Notes under the pieces: model-generated
Seen by the model: the letters and a program-made list of their open reading frames with translations, nothing else
Databases searched by the model: none
Told to the model about the DNA's origin: nothing
In this document: piece by piece, positions 54,228-62,470 of the stretch
How positions within the stretch are numbered: position 1 is the stretch's first letter
How the letters are laid out: the number at the start of each line of letters is the position of its first letter
Translations under genes and position numbers: made by a program
Assembly: GCA_964400735.1 (NCBI GenBank)
Contig: CAYNVQ010000006.1
Coordinates: forward strand, 212,376 to 276,375
DNA length: 64,000 nucleotides
Source of the DNA: CAYNVQ01 sp964400735
GTDB lineage: Bacteria; Acidobacteriota; Aminicenantia; Aminicenantales; Aminicenantaceae
Direction of reading: 5' to 3'

Positions 54228-55193
54228 ATGTTGTCACGTAAACTTGGGCAATCAGAGATTTCAGTATCGGCCATTGGACTTGGATGTATGGGGCTTTCCG
54301 AGTTTTATGGGGAACCCACGCAAGAGTCGGAGGCCATCAGTCTACTCCACCGGGCCATAGATCTGGGTATTAATCATTTTGATACGGCGGAAATCTACGG
54401 CCAAGGACACAATGAGCAACTTCTGGGTAAGGCTTTTGCCGGACGTTGGGACCAAATTGTTCTTGCGACCAAGTTTGGTCCCCAACGGAACCCGGTCACA
54501 GGTGCCTTCGTGGGGGTGGATGGCTCTCCGGCCAATGTCCGGAACTCTTGCGAAAAGAGCCTTAAGCGTCTGGGTACCGAAAAGATTGACTTGTATTATC
54601 TCCACCGTGTTGATCCGGACACGCAGATCGAGGATACAGTGGGTGAGATGGCGAAGTTAGTTCAAGAGGGCAAGATCGGCGCTGTTGGTTTGTCAGAGGC
54701 TTCAGCCAAGACGATTGAGCGGGCACATGCTGTTCATCCCATTGCCGCCCTTCAGACCGAGTACTCGATATTTAGCCGTGATATTGAGAAGGACATACTC
54801 CCCAAATGTGTGGAACTTGGCATCAGTTTGGTAGCCTACTCGTCTTTAGGTAGGGGAATGCTGACCGGCCGCTACACATCAACCAGCGATCGGCCCACCA
54901 GCGAGACTGATTTCCGCGCCCAGATGCAGCCTCGATTTCAGCCGGGAAACTTCGAGTCGAACCTCAAACTAGTGGAGGCGATCAAGGAGATTGCCGCCCA
55001 AAAGGGATACGTGGCAGCGCAGGTCGCTTTGGCTTGGGTGTTGGACCACGGGGATCATGTTGTAGCCATTCCAGGCACGACCAAGCTCGCCAATCTCCAG
55101 ACCAACCTGAGGGCACTTGACTGTCGCCTCACAGAGGAGGATCGAGCTACGCTAAATGAATTGGCGGATCAGGTGCTCGGGGATCGATACTAG
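54228..55193 (+). CDS. Aldo/keto reductase
   Basis: A 321-residue NADPH-dependent oxidoreductase of the AKR superfamily (closest in pattern to the AKR13 / YajO-like group). The catalytic tetrad positions are visible: Asp and Tyr in FDTAEIYGQG, Lys in ATKFG, His in YYLHRVDP. The C-terminal NADP region is seen as VVAIPGTTKLANLQTN. The protein starts LSRKLGQSEISVSAIGLG. AAGGAG precedes the ATG. It sits between orphan tail 3 and kinase 4 without the kinase-type leader, so it looks like separate cargo. The physiological aldehyde or ketone is unknown. Confidence 0.88.
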   Translation: MLSRKLGQSEISVSAIGLGCMGLSEFYGEPTQESEAISLLHRAIDLGINHFDTAEIYGQGHNEQLLGKAFAGRWDQIVLATKFGPQRNPVTGAFVGVDGSPANVRNSCEKSLKRLGTEKIDLYYLHRVDPDTQIEDTVGEMAKLVQEGKIGAVGLSEASAKTIERAHAVHPIAALQTEYSIFSRDIEKDILPKCVELGISLVAYSSLGRGMLTGRYTSTSDRPTSETDFRAQMQPRFQPGNFESNLKLVEAIKEIAAQKGYVAAQVALAWVLDHGDHVVAIPGTTKLANLQTNLRALDCRLTEEDRATLNELADQVLGDRY

Positions 55194-55342
55194 CCCTGAG
55201 GGGGATGGCGGCGGGCAACCAGCTTTATTACAGATTAGGATAAACCCAGAATCGAAGGTCCACTATCAGCGAACTCCTCGTCCAAATTAATTATTGACAT
55301 AGGATATTGTTACACGGATGGAGTAGTTTACTTACATTGTGT

Positions 55343-55400
55343 TTGACTACATCCCCATTCCTTGATAATATTTTGCCGACCAAAACAAGGGGAAGAAGTG
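55343..55400 (+). promoter_or_regulatory. Promoter/leader repeat 4, upstream of kinase 4
   Basis: TTGACT at 55343-55348, a 17-bp spacer, TAATAT at 55366-55371, within the shared block starting at 55357. GCCGACCAAAACAAGGGGAAG leads into the GTG at 55398. Confidence 0.6.
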
Positions 55401-57737
55401 GCAATAAAGTGCCCAAAGTGCAACGCCGATAATTCAGATACCTCTAGATTCTGTTCTGATTGTGGCACTCAGATCGTTTCAATCAAGGACGCCTCTGTCA
55501 CCAAAACCATTCAAGAACCTATAGTATCCTCAGGCAAAATCATAGCGGGAAAATACAAGATCCTTGCTGAACTAGGCAGAGGCGGGATGGGTGTTGTCTA
55601 TAAAGCTAAGGACACCAGGCTAAACCGAACCGTGGCTCTTAAGTTTCTTCCCACTGAATTAACACAGGATAAAGAGGCAAAAAGGAGGTTCATTCAAGAG
55701 GCACAGGCAGCCGCCGCCCTCAATCATCCACATATCTGCATAATTCATGAGGTCGATGAATCCGATGATCAGACCTTCATCGCGATGGAATTTATCGAGG
55801 GGCAGACTCTCAAAGAAAAGATTGAAACTGGGCCTCTCGGTGTAGACGAGGCGGTCGATATTGCCAGCCAGGTTGCAGAGGGGTTGGAGAAGGCCCATAA
55901 AAAAGGGATCATCCACCGGGATATCAAGCCAGCAAACATCATGATAGATGATGAGAGCCAAGCGAAGATCACAGATTTTGGACTGGCTAAACTTTCTTGG
56001 GGAGCAGATCTTACAAAACCAGCCACCATTATGGGTACGGTTGCTTACATGTCTCCCGAACAAGCCAAAGGGAAGAAAGTTGATCACAGGACGGATATTT
56101 GGTCACTGGGAGCTATGCTGTATGAGATGCTGAGCGGTGAACGACCATTCCAGAAGGCTCAGGAACAAGCTCTGATCTTTGCCATCCTGAATGACAAACC
56201 AACACCGCTCTCTTTGCTCCGATCAGAGATTCCAAGCCGCCTAGAAAATGTGATTGAGAAAGCAATGGCCAAGAAAGCGAGTGAAAGATATCAGAATATC
56301 CAAAAGCTGATTCAGGATTTGAAAGAAGCTCCTCCCACTACTCTTCCCAAAACTGAAAAATCGATTGCCGTGCTCCCCTTTACAAACATGAGCGCAGACC
56401 CTGAGCAGGAATATTTTTGTGATGGAATAACAGAAGAGATCATCAATGCCCTCACTCATATCAAGGATATGCGCGTCATTGCACGCACGTCTTCATTCGC
56501 CTTCAAAGGCAAAACCGAAGACATCCGTGAAATCGGGAAGAAACTCGATGTAGGAATTCTGCTCGAAGGGAGTGTTCGAAAGTCGGGAGAACGGCTACGG
56601 ATCACGGCTCAGCTTATCAATGTCACGCACGGCACCCATATTTGGTCTGAGCGTTATGATCGCGAGATGAAGGACGTCTTAGATATCCAGGACGATATAT
56701 CCCTGGCGATTGTGGACAAGCTGAAAGTGAAGCTTTTGGGTAAAGAGAAGGCATTGATCGTGAAACGTTATACTGAAAACCTGGAGGCTTATAATCTGTA
56801 TTTAAAGGGTTGTCATTTTTTTCAAATGTGGACAGTCGAAGGACTTGAAAAGGCTATCGAATGTTTCGAACAAGCGCTCCAAAAAGATCCGAACTATGCA
56901 TTGGTTTATGCGGGTATGGCAGAGGTTTACTTCTTTTACTCGTTCTTTGGAAATTCACCACCAAGGGAAGGAACTCAAAAGGCAAAATCATATGTGAAAA
57001 AGGCACTCGATATAGACGAACAACTGGCGGAAGCTCATGCTTGTCTTGGTTTCATCAGCACGCTTTATGATTGGAACTGGGTAGTAGCGGAGCAAGAATT
57101 TAAACGGGCCCTGGAATTGAACCCGAATTCCTCCAATATCCATATTCGTTATCCCATTCTCTTATCAATCACGGGACATCATGAAGAAGCTATTGCTGAG
57201 GCAAAGCAAGCCAGGGATCTTGATCCGCTGTCGATTAACATCAATAGCATGGTTGGCGAGATCCTTTTTTTATCAGGTCAATTTGATAAGGCAATCGAAG
57301 ACTTACAAAATACGATTACCATGGACCCAAACTACTATTATTCACACTATATGCTTGGATGGTCATATCTGGGGAAATCAATGCTTAAAGAGTCAATTGA
57401 AGCGCTTGAAAAAGCGTTTGACCTTTCAAGTGGAGCTCCGAATGTTAGTGCAATCCTTGCTATTGCTTATTATTTGTTTGGTAAGAAGCCACAGGCAGAA
57501 AAGCTATTTAACAGCTTGAAGAAGAGGGCAAAAGGTGAATATATACCTCCTTCATTTTTCTCTATGATTTATAAGGTAAGCGGCGATTTGGAACTGGCTA
57601 ATAAATGGTTAGAGATAGCCTGTAAAGTTCGCGACATTTATCTACCCTTTGGCCTACTCCCTACAGTGGATTGCCTTCGTATTCCTTATGACCAGAAGTC
57701 GGCTGAATTGCTTAAAAAAGTGGGATTATATAAATGA
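55398..57737 (+). CDS. Ser/Thr protein kinase 4: zinc ribbon, kinase, TolB-like domain, TPRs
   Basis: A 779-residue kinase. Zinc ribbon (CPKC ... FCSDCG), Hanks domain (LGRGGMGVVYKAKD, ALKFLP, HRDIKPAN, DFGLAKLS, GTVAYMSPEQ), a TolB-like domain (IAVLPFTNMSADPEQEYFCD ... RITAQLINVTHGTHIW) and TPRs (about 450-770). No transmembrane helix is seen. It is nearly identical in plan to kinase 2. The start is GTG 55398 by analogy with kinases 2 and 3, preceded by AAGGGGAAGAA; a longer frame from 55362 would translate the leader and is rejected. It ends about 85 bp before orphan tail 4. Confidence 0.86.
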   Translation: MAIKCPKCNADNSDTSRFCSDCGTQIVSIKDASVTKTIQEPIVSSGKIIAGKYKILAELGRGGMGVVYKAKDTRLNRTVALKFLPTELTQDKEAKRRFIQEAQAAAALNHPHICIIHEVDESDDQTFIAMEFIEGQTLKEKIETGPLGVDEAVDIASQVAEGLEKAHKKGIIHRDIKPANIMIDDESQAKITDFGLAKLSWGADLTKPATIMGTVAYMSPEQAKGKKVDHRTDIWSLGAMLYEMLSGERPFQKAQEQALIFAILNDKPTPLSLLRSEIPSRLENVIEKAMAKKASERYQNIQKLIQDLKEAPPTTLPKTEKSIAVLPFTNMSADPEQEYFCDGITEEIINALTHIKDMRVIARTSSFAFKGKTEDIREIGKKLDVGILLEGSVRKSGERLRITAQLINVTHGTHIWSERYDREMKDVLDIQDDISLAIVDKLKVKLLGKEKALIVKRYTENLEAYNLYLKGCHFFQMWTVEGLEKAIECFEQALQKDPNYALVYAGMAEVYFFYSFFGNSPPREGTQKAKSYVKKALDIDEQLAEAHACLGFISTLYDWNWVVAEQEFKRALELNPNSSNIHIRYPILLSITGHHEEAIAEAKQARDLDPLSININSMVGEILFLSGQFDKAIEDLQNTITMDPNYYYSHYMLGWSYLGKSMLKESIEALEKAFDLSSGAPNVSAILAIAYYLFGKKPQAEKLFNSLKKRAKGEYIPPSFFSMIYKVSGDLELANKWLEIACKVRDIYLPFGLLPTVDCLRIPYDQKSAELLKKVGLYK

Positions 57738-57822
57738 TAAACAAAACCATTTTTGATTACAAAGCCCTTGGAGAACTCGTTAAAGGCGTCATAGGGTGAG
57801 ATATACAAGCAGAAAGGATGGG

Positions 57823-57938
57823 TGGGAAAAGCTATTGAGAACTGCCAAAAATTCCTCGACCTCTGGAAGGACGCTGATTCGGGGATAGCTGAGGTAGAGG
57901 ATGCGAGGAAGAGGCTGGCTGGGTTGAAGAGCCAATAA
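57823..57938 (+). pseudogene. Orphan TPR-end tail 4
   Basis: An open stretch encoding GKAIENCQKFLDLWKDADSG and then RKRLAGLKSQ before TAA. It has no start or ribosome site of its own. The end is identical in protein sequence to tail 3. Confidence 0.65.
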
Positions 57939-57995
57939 GCCATAGTTCTTTAAAAAACGTATAAAAGTGAAAATTTGTCATAATAGGAGATTAGG

Positions 57996-59165
57996 ATGAA
58001 ATTTAAAATCTCAAGCTACTTAATCATACTTATTGTTGTCTTGGGACTGACCGTTTGCAAAGCACCGACCGAAAAAGCATTTGATCCGGAAATTGCCGAT
58101 AAGTTGCAGCTAGCCCTACAGGATGCAGTGAAGAATCCAGATACGAACTTTCCTGGCGCCCTGCTGTACATCAGCAGCCCTGAAATCGGCACTTGGGCCG
58201 GAGCAGCAGGTCTTAGTGATATCAAAACGGATACAGCCATGAGACCCGATGACAAATTCCGCGCGGGAAGCATCATGAAGCCTTTTATCTCGGTTGTCAT
58301 TCTCCAATTGGTGGAAGAAGGGGGGCTTTCATTGGATGATCTGATGACTGCCGTATTGCCTGAGACCGTTACCTCAAATTTTCCTGACAGCGACAAAATC
58401 ACGGTGCGCATGTTGCTCAACCACACTAGTGGGATTCCAGAATGGCTTACCGGTGTTATGATTGGCAAAATTGCCGCTAATCCTCAAAGGATTTGGCAAG
58501 TTGATGAATACTTCGATGTCGCGGGAGCTCAAGAGCCCTACTTTCCACCGGGGGAGGGATGGAAATACTCGAACACAGATTACAACCTGCTCGGCTTGGT
58601 TATCGATAAACTGACTGAACGATCATGGCGGGAAGAAGTCCGGGAGCGCATTATTTCGCCTTTGAAGCTGGAGAACACCCGACTGCCGGAACCTGGAGAC
58701 TTGTCCATTTCGGACAATCACGCCCACGGTTATCTTGGCATGGACGGTAAGTTAGTGGACTTTACTAAAATTGATTCGTCTATGGCAGGGGCTGCTGGCG
58801 GACATGCTCTGATAACAACGACTATGGACCTTGCCCGATTTCTTAACGCGGTACTTGAGGGTGAACTATTCCAGAAAACCGAGACATTGGATGAAATGCT
58901 GGCATTTGTTGATGTGCCGGAAGCCGTAGAAATGTCGGGAAATGCGGCCGGCTACGGTCTGGGCATTATGAGACTTTTGCTACCCGGTGGTATCGAGATG
59001 ATTGGGCATGCAGGCGGCACAGGTGGATTCGCATCATTCATCTACTTCCTACCCGATCAAAATCTAACTATCTCTGGTATGATGACCAACATGGCGAGTG
59101 ACCAAAATAAAATTCTCTTGCCTGCTTTTGAGATACTTATCCCTGAATTTGTATCACAGCGCTAG
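57996..59165 (+). CDS. Serine hydrolase of the beta-lactamase / penicillin-binding fold (class C-like), exported
   Basis: A 389-residue protein with a signal peptide that may end in a lipobox-like LTVC (cysteine near residue 21). The serine-hydrolase signature is clear: SxxK in AGSIMKPF, the YxN motif in WKYSNTDYN, and a final GHAGGTGGF in the place of the KTG/HxG box. Such proteins include D-aminopeptidases, esterases and class C beta-lactamases; antibiotic hydrolysis is not implied. AGGAG lies 6 bp before the ATG. It occupies the slot between orphan tails 4 and 5. Confidence 0.82.
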   Translation: MKFKISSYLIILIVVLGLTVCKAPTEKAFDPEIADKLQLALQDAVKNPDTNFPGALLYISSPEIGTWAGAAGLSDIKTDTAMRPDDKFRAGSIMKPFISVVILQLVEEGGLSLDDLMTAVLPETVTSNFPDSDKITVRMLLNHTSGIPEWLTGVMIGKIAANPQRIWQVDEYFDVAGAQEPYFPPGEGWKYSNTDYNLLGLVIDKLTERSWREEVRERIISPLKLENTRLPEPGDLSISDNHAHGYLGMDGKLVDFTKIDSSMAGAAGGHALITTTMDLARFLNAVLEGELFQKTETLDEMLAFVDVPEAVEMSGNAAGYGLGIMRLLLPGGIEMIGHAGGTGGFASFIYFLPDQNLTISGMMTNMASDQNKILLPAFEILIPEFVSQR

Positions 59166-59229
59166 CAGTTAAGCAAAACGATTCATCAGGCCACTTTAAT
59201 CCTAATTTGGGGATTTTTACTAAAAAAAG

Positions 59230-59328
59230 AAAAAGAAATTCCTCACCCTCTGGAAGGACGCTGATTCTGGCTTGCCTGAAGTTGAAGAGGTGAGGAAAAG
59301 AATGGCTGAATTGAAGGGGCGATCCTAA
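59230..59328 (+). pseudogene. Orphan TPR-end tail 5, after the serine hydrolase gene
   Basis: An open stretch encoding KFLTLWKDADSG and then RKRMAELKGRS before TAA. It is more diverged than tails 2-4. It has no kinase in front of it, which suggests a lost or replaced fifth kinase cassette. Confidence 0.6.
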
Positions 59329-59379
59329 GTGCCATTTAGCAGTCATCTCAATTCTGTTTGAGGATTTCTTGGAAAAAAG

Positions 59380-59396
59380 TAGTCAAAAGATGGTCA
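59380..59396 (+). repeat. TGGTCA-type pair beside the right tRNA fragment
   Basis: TAGTCA at 59380 and TGGTCA at 59391 with an 11-bp step, the same layout as at 43900-43916 and 54042-54058. It lies about 50 bp before the right tRNA fragment. Confidence 0.4.
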
Positions 59397-59446
59397 TAGG
59401 GGCAAATTTGAATATCCCTAATTTATTGAAAATAAAACAGATAGAT

Positions 59447-59509
59447 TAAATAGAGCATCTGACTACGAATCAGAAGGCCCAATGGGTTCGAATCCTGCTG
59501 GGCGTGCCA
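59447..59509 (+). other. tRNA-Arg(ACG) 3' fragment, right attachment-site remnant
   Basis: It begins within a D-arm 3' strand (TAGAGCA), then the complete anticodon arm with ACG, a T-arm around TTCGAAT and the acceptor strand TGGGCGT, followed by a discriminator G and an encoded CCA. The 5' acceptor strand and the first part of the D-arm are replaced by AT-rich DNA, so it cannot fold as a whole tRNA. It shares 24 identical bases and the T-arm region with the left fragment. Confidence 0.75.
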
Positions 59510-59514
59510 GGTGT

Positions 59515-60063
59515 TTATTTCTCCTCCTCCTTCGGCTTATGCTCAAAACCAAATTGCTGCATAAATCCTAACATATCAGCCTCTTGTCTTAGTTCTACAA
59601 CCTTTCCTTTTTCAATACGAAAAATAACAATTGAGCTAACTTCCATTTTTTTCCCTGTCGCAGAGATACCCATTTCTTCAATATCTCCAGTATTAGTGCC
59701 TCTTCCAATAAACCTGACAATAACTTTATCCCCAACCGCAATAATCTCTTCGATGTTATGCACCAAGTCAGGAAGACCCTTTTGAAACATCTTGGTCTGG
59801 TTTATACTTTGTTCTAGGGATAAAGGTTCTGCGAGTCCTGATGGAAGGTAGTAGGCATATTCAGGAGCGCTGTTATCTCTGACAAACTCAGCATTCTCTT
59901 TGTCTATCTCTTCAAACCAGCGAAGTACAAGTGCCTTATTCTGCTCCTCAAGTGCTGCCTGGGCTCTGAACTCTTCAAGCTCTGCCATCGCTTCCTTGTC
60001 TTGACAGCCGACTGTGAAGCATAGAATCAGAGCCATAGGTAAAATCATGAGTAGTTTTTTCAT
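59515..60063 (-). CDS. SnoaL-like (ester-cyclase fold) lipoprotein
   Basis: A 182-residue lipoprotein. The lipobox is FTVGC (cysteine at residue 20), followed by an acidic linker (QDKEAMAELEEF) and a SnoaL/NTF2-like domain (ALVLRWFEEIDKENAEFV ... DKVIVRFIGRGTNTG ... IVIFRIEKGKVVELRQEAD). The closing helix LGFMQQFG is typical. Such domains bind small hydrophobic ligands or catalyse cyclisation; an exported one is unusual and of unknown role. AGGAGGG precedes the ATG. A close paralogue with the same leader lies at 61892-62431. Confidence 0.8.
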   Translation of the reverse strand: MKKLLMILPMALILCFTVGCQDKEAMAELEEFRAQAALEEQNKALVLRWFEEIDKENAEFVRDNSAPEYAYYLPSGLAEPLSLEQSINQTKMFQKGLPDLVHNIEEIIAVGDKVIVRFIGRGTNTGDIEEMGISATGKKMEVSSIVIFRIEKGKVVELRQEADMLGFMQQFGFEHKPKEEEK

Positions 60064-60138
60064 TTTTCCCTCCTTTTAATTTATTGCTTTTCTTTAGTTA
60101 TTTATGAAAGGTCTGGACGGAACCATCATTATTTTCCC

Positions 60139-60660
60139 TTACGCTGTATTCGCTTCTCTTAATACCAACTTGACAAATCTTTTCGCACCTGAAATCAGGT
60201 ATACACCGATAATTAAAAGCACAATAACGCTTATAAGACCTCCCCAAATTTGGGGAGGGAAGAATCTTTGCTCATCCCCTGATAGTGTTAAGCGAGTTAG
60301 AGAATTGAACAGTCCTGGAATACCCCTGGTCAGGCATACAACTCCTACAATTCTCATGGAGAGCTTAAAAACGGCTTTCTCCCACTTCAGTTCACCAAAA
60401 GCTGGAATTTCACTATCTTCTCGCATAAGTCTTTTAGAGATTGAATCTCCCCATCTCAATAAGATATATGCCACCACAAGAGCTAAAATGAGTGAAGCGA
60501 CAGTTCCAAATAAATACCAGAAGGAGGTTGAATTTAGTGCTGGCTGTAAAATTACAAAAGCAATCCAATATGCAATGTTAGGAATTTGCCTTAACGCATA
60601 AATAATGGAAAATACTCCCAATATTTTAAGTGAAATAGAAAAAATATCTCGTTTTGTCAT
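60139..60660 (-). CDS. Small integral membrane protein, unknown function
   Basis: A 173-residue protein with about four predicted transmembrane helices (near residues 10-30, 45-68, 95-112 and 140-162) joined by short charged loops. No recognised family signature. The ribosome site is weak (AAGGCGGGG). It lies between the two lipoprotein paralogues on the same strand and is probably part of a loose AT-rich operon. Confidence 0.6.
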   Translation of the reverse strand: MTKRDIFSISLKILGVFSIIYALRQIPNIAYWIAFVILQPALNSTSFWYLFGTVASLILALVVAYILLRWGDSISKRLMREDSEIPAFGELKWEKAVFKLSMRIVGVVCLTRGIPGLFNSLTRLTLSGDEQRFFPPQIWGGLISVIVLLIIGVYLISGAKRFVKLVLREANTA

Positions 60661-60912
60661 TTTAACCCCGCCTTGCTGGATTCATTGTGTCCCCAATCTA
60701 TGACTTTTTGACTTATATCATAAGGGGAAAAGTGATTCAATTGGAAGGCCATAAATTAACAATCACTTGCCCTTCTCTTAGATTTTACATTCATAGGGAC
60801 TCCAATGGCATTGGAAGTGTTGGTTGTTTATTCCTCATCATCGGATATATATTTTTGTTCCATCAAAAAAATAGCATACAATCTTGATGTCGTAAAAAGT
60901 GCATAGAAAAAA

Positions 60913-61287
60913 TTATTGTCGTCGTGCTTTCCTGCGTGCTTCCCAGGACGCTGCGAACGCACCTATCAATGTGCCTCCTAAGCATGAGAGCAAAATGACA
61001 CGGCCCTCTGCAATAACCTCATCCCGTTTTTCGAGTAAAGCCGCAGGAATAAGGTAAAAGAGAGGTCCGACAGCCAGGGCCAACATGATGGGCCAGTCTT
61101 TAGGAAAAGCCTTAGGATTGCCACGCGACAGAAAGAACTGGCAGACGAAGAAGTAAACTGTCAACAAAATGAACACTGCGGCCAAGGCTACCTTTTCTCC
61201 AAAGTGGTACGAAAAAAATTCGCCGATGAACATAAATGGAATAAAACTAAACAAGCCCAGTAAAAATGCACTCAAAGCATAAGACAT
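60913..61287 (-). CDS. Small membrane protein, unknown function
   Basis: A 124-residue protein with about four hydrophobic helices and a very basic C-terminus (WEARRKARRQ). The start at 61287 has AGGAGG at 7 bp; a longer frame from 61353 overlaps the upstream gene and is rejected. It follows another small membrane gene on the same strand, 40 bp away. No family recognised. Confidence 0.55.
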   Translation of the reverse strand: MSYALSAFLLGLFSFIPFMFIGEFFSYHFGEKVALAAVFILLTVYFFVCQFFLSRGNPKAFPKDWPIMLALAVGPLFYLIPAALLEKRDEVIAEGRVILLSCLGGTLIGAFAASWEARRKARRQ

Positions 61288-61327
61288 TCTGTTCCTCCTT
61301 TGCTTAAACAGTAATAAAGCATTTCTT

Positions 61328-61726
61328 CTAATCACTGCTTGTAGGAACTTCAAGTTTTCTTGTTTTTCTCCAGATTGCGAGGAATAGTAATCCAGCGATG
61401 AGTGGAATCAATCCATACCAAATGAGTGAAAAAATCGCATAACGGAGTGTCTCGTATTCACCTGTAAAAACCCCCGTGCTCACAAATATAATAATAAGCA
61501 AGCCAAATATTAAAAAAAAGAAACCTGCAAAAGCCTTCCTTCTTATGGCAATGACAAGGAATGCCAAACAGAGGTAGAGAAGTCGGACACCAATGCCACC
61601 TTCACCCGTAACTATCCCATATACTAGATTTCCGAAAGCATGTATCAGTACCAAGATAATAGCTATGATATTCATCCTCTTTGTTGTTCTGTCTTTAGGT
61701 TTGTCAACTTTAATAACCCAAATCAT
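61328..61726 (-). CDS. Small membrane protein, unknown function
   Basis: A 132-residue protein with about four transmembrane helices and a charged N-terminal stretch (KVDKPKDRTTKR). Start uncertain: ATG 61726 has little ribosome-site support, while an ATG 17 codons later follows AAAGAGG too closely. It lies directly upstream of another small membrane protein gene. No family recognised. Confidence 0.5.
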   Translation of the reverse strand: MIWVIKVDKPKDRTTKRMNIIAIILVLIHAFGNLVYGIVTGEGGIGVRLLYLCLAFLVIAIRRKAFAGFFFLIFGLLIIIFVSTGVFTGEYETLRYAIFSLIWYGLIPLIAGLLFLAIWRKTRKLEVPTSSD

Positions 61727-61891
61727 TTTGGTCTTCTTAAGATTCTGCCATGTATATATACACCAGTAATATACTCTTTAAAAATCTTCTTAAAAATTTC
61801 ATATCCCTTGGACTAGAAGCCTTAAGAGGCAGTAGTGTATTTTGAGTTTAGGTTTCTTGGAGCGGTTGGTTGGTTAGGTTGGATGCTCGGG

Positions 61892-62431
61892 CTACTTCTC
61901 CTCCTTCGGCTTAAGCTCCATGCCGAGTTGCTGCATCAAGCCTAGCATATCAGTGTTTTGCCACTCCTCTACAATCCTTCCGTCTTCAAAACGGACAATT
62001 GCTATGAAACTAAATTCAATCTCATTTCCAGTAGAAGGGATGCCTGCAAACTCTCCTTTATGAGTACCTCGCACTGTGGCTCTTACTACAACCTTATCTC
62101 CTGATGCAATTAATCCTCCAATGCTATGAGCAAGGTCAGGAAAAGCACTATAAAACATCTTCGTCATTTCTATCAATTCTTCTGGCGATGTTGGTTTAGT
62201 ACTTCCTGATGGAGAATGAGAAACAACATCAGAGGCATACAACTCATTAATAATCTCAGCATTTCCTTTATCCAATTCTTCAAGAAAGTTTTGTACTGAT
62301 TCCTTATTCTGCTCCTCAACCGCTGCCTGAGCTTTGAACTGTTCAAGCTCTGCCATCGCTTCCTTGTCTTGGCAGCTGACCATAAAGCATAAAATCAGAG
62401 CCAAAGGTAGAATAAAAGATAGTTTTTTCAT
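61892..62431 (-). CDS. SnoaL-like (ester-cyclase fold) lipoprotein, paralogue
   Basis: A 179-residue lipoprotein with lipobox FMVSC (cysteine at residue 20) and a SnoaL-like domain (SVQNFLEELDKGNAEIINEL, DKVVVRATVRGTHKGEF, FIAIVRFEDGRIVEEWQN, LGLMQQLGMEL). It has the polyketide-cyclase / ester-cyclase pattern more fully than the copy at 59.5 kb. The first ~43 residues of the two are nearly identical, more so than the rest. AGGAGG precedes the ATG. Confidence 0.82.
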   Translation of the reverse strand: MKKLSFILPLALILCFMVSCQDKEAMAELEQFKAQAAVEEQNKESVQNFLEELDKGNAEIINELYASDVVSHSPSGSTKPTSPEELIEMTKMFYSAFPDLAHSIGGLIASGDKVVVRATVRGTHKGEFAGIPSTGNEIEFSFIAIVRFEDGRIVEEWQNTDMLGLMQQLGMELKPKEEK

Positions 62432-62470
62432 GTAAACCTCCTAATAAAGACTGTATTTATTGGATACAGA

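Larger units (their letters stand above)
43742..59509. mobile_element. Candidate integrated island bounded by tRNA-Arg(ACG) 3' fragments
   Basis: The segment between two same-orientation tRNA-Arg(ACG) 3' fragments (43742-43789 and 59447-59509, offset 15,714 bp) contains a two-gene cyclase-like module, four kinase genes with repeated leaders and tails, a DUF4177-like gene, an aldo/keto reductase and a beta-lactamase-fold gene. tRNA genes are the standard targets of tyrosine integrases, and both ends carry a pair of TGGTCA-type motifs with 11-bp spacing. No integrase, transposase or relaxase is seen inside, so the element is decayed or was moved by factors encoded elsewhere. The boundary call is an inference. 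Confidence 0.45.

Noticed and set aside
45349..59328. CRISPR array or diversity-generating retroelement as an explanation of the repeats
   Set aside because: The repeats are few, far apart and tied to gene ends; no reverse transcriptase, Cas gene or regular spacer pattern is present.
60687..60887. 66-codon plus-strand frame with a hydrophobic end
   Set aside because: Starts at a GTG without a ribosome site; no homologous pattern recognised.
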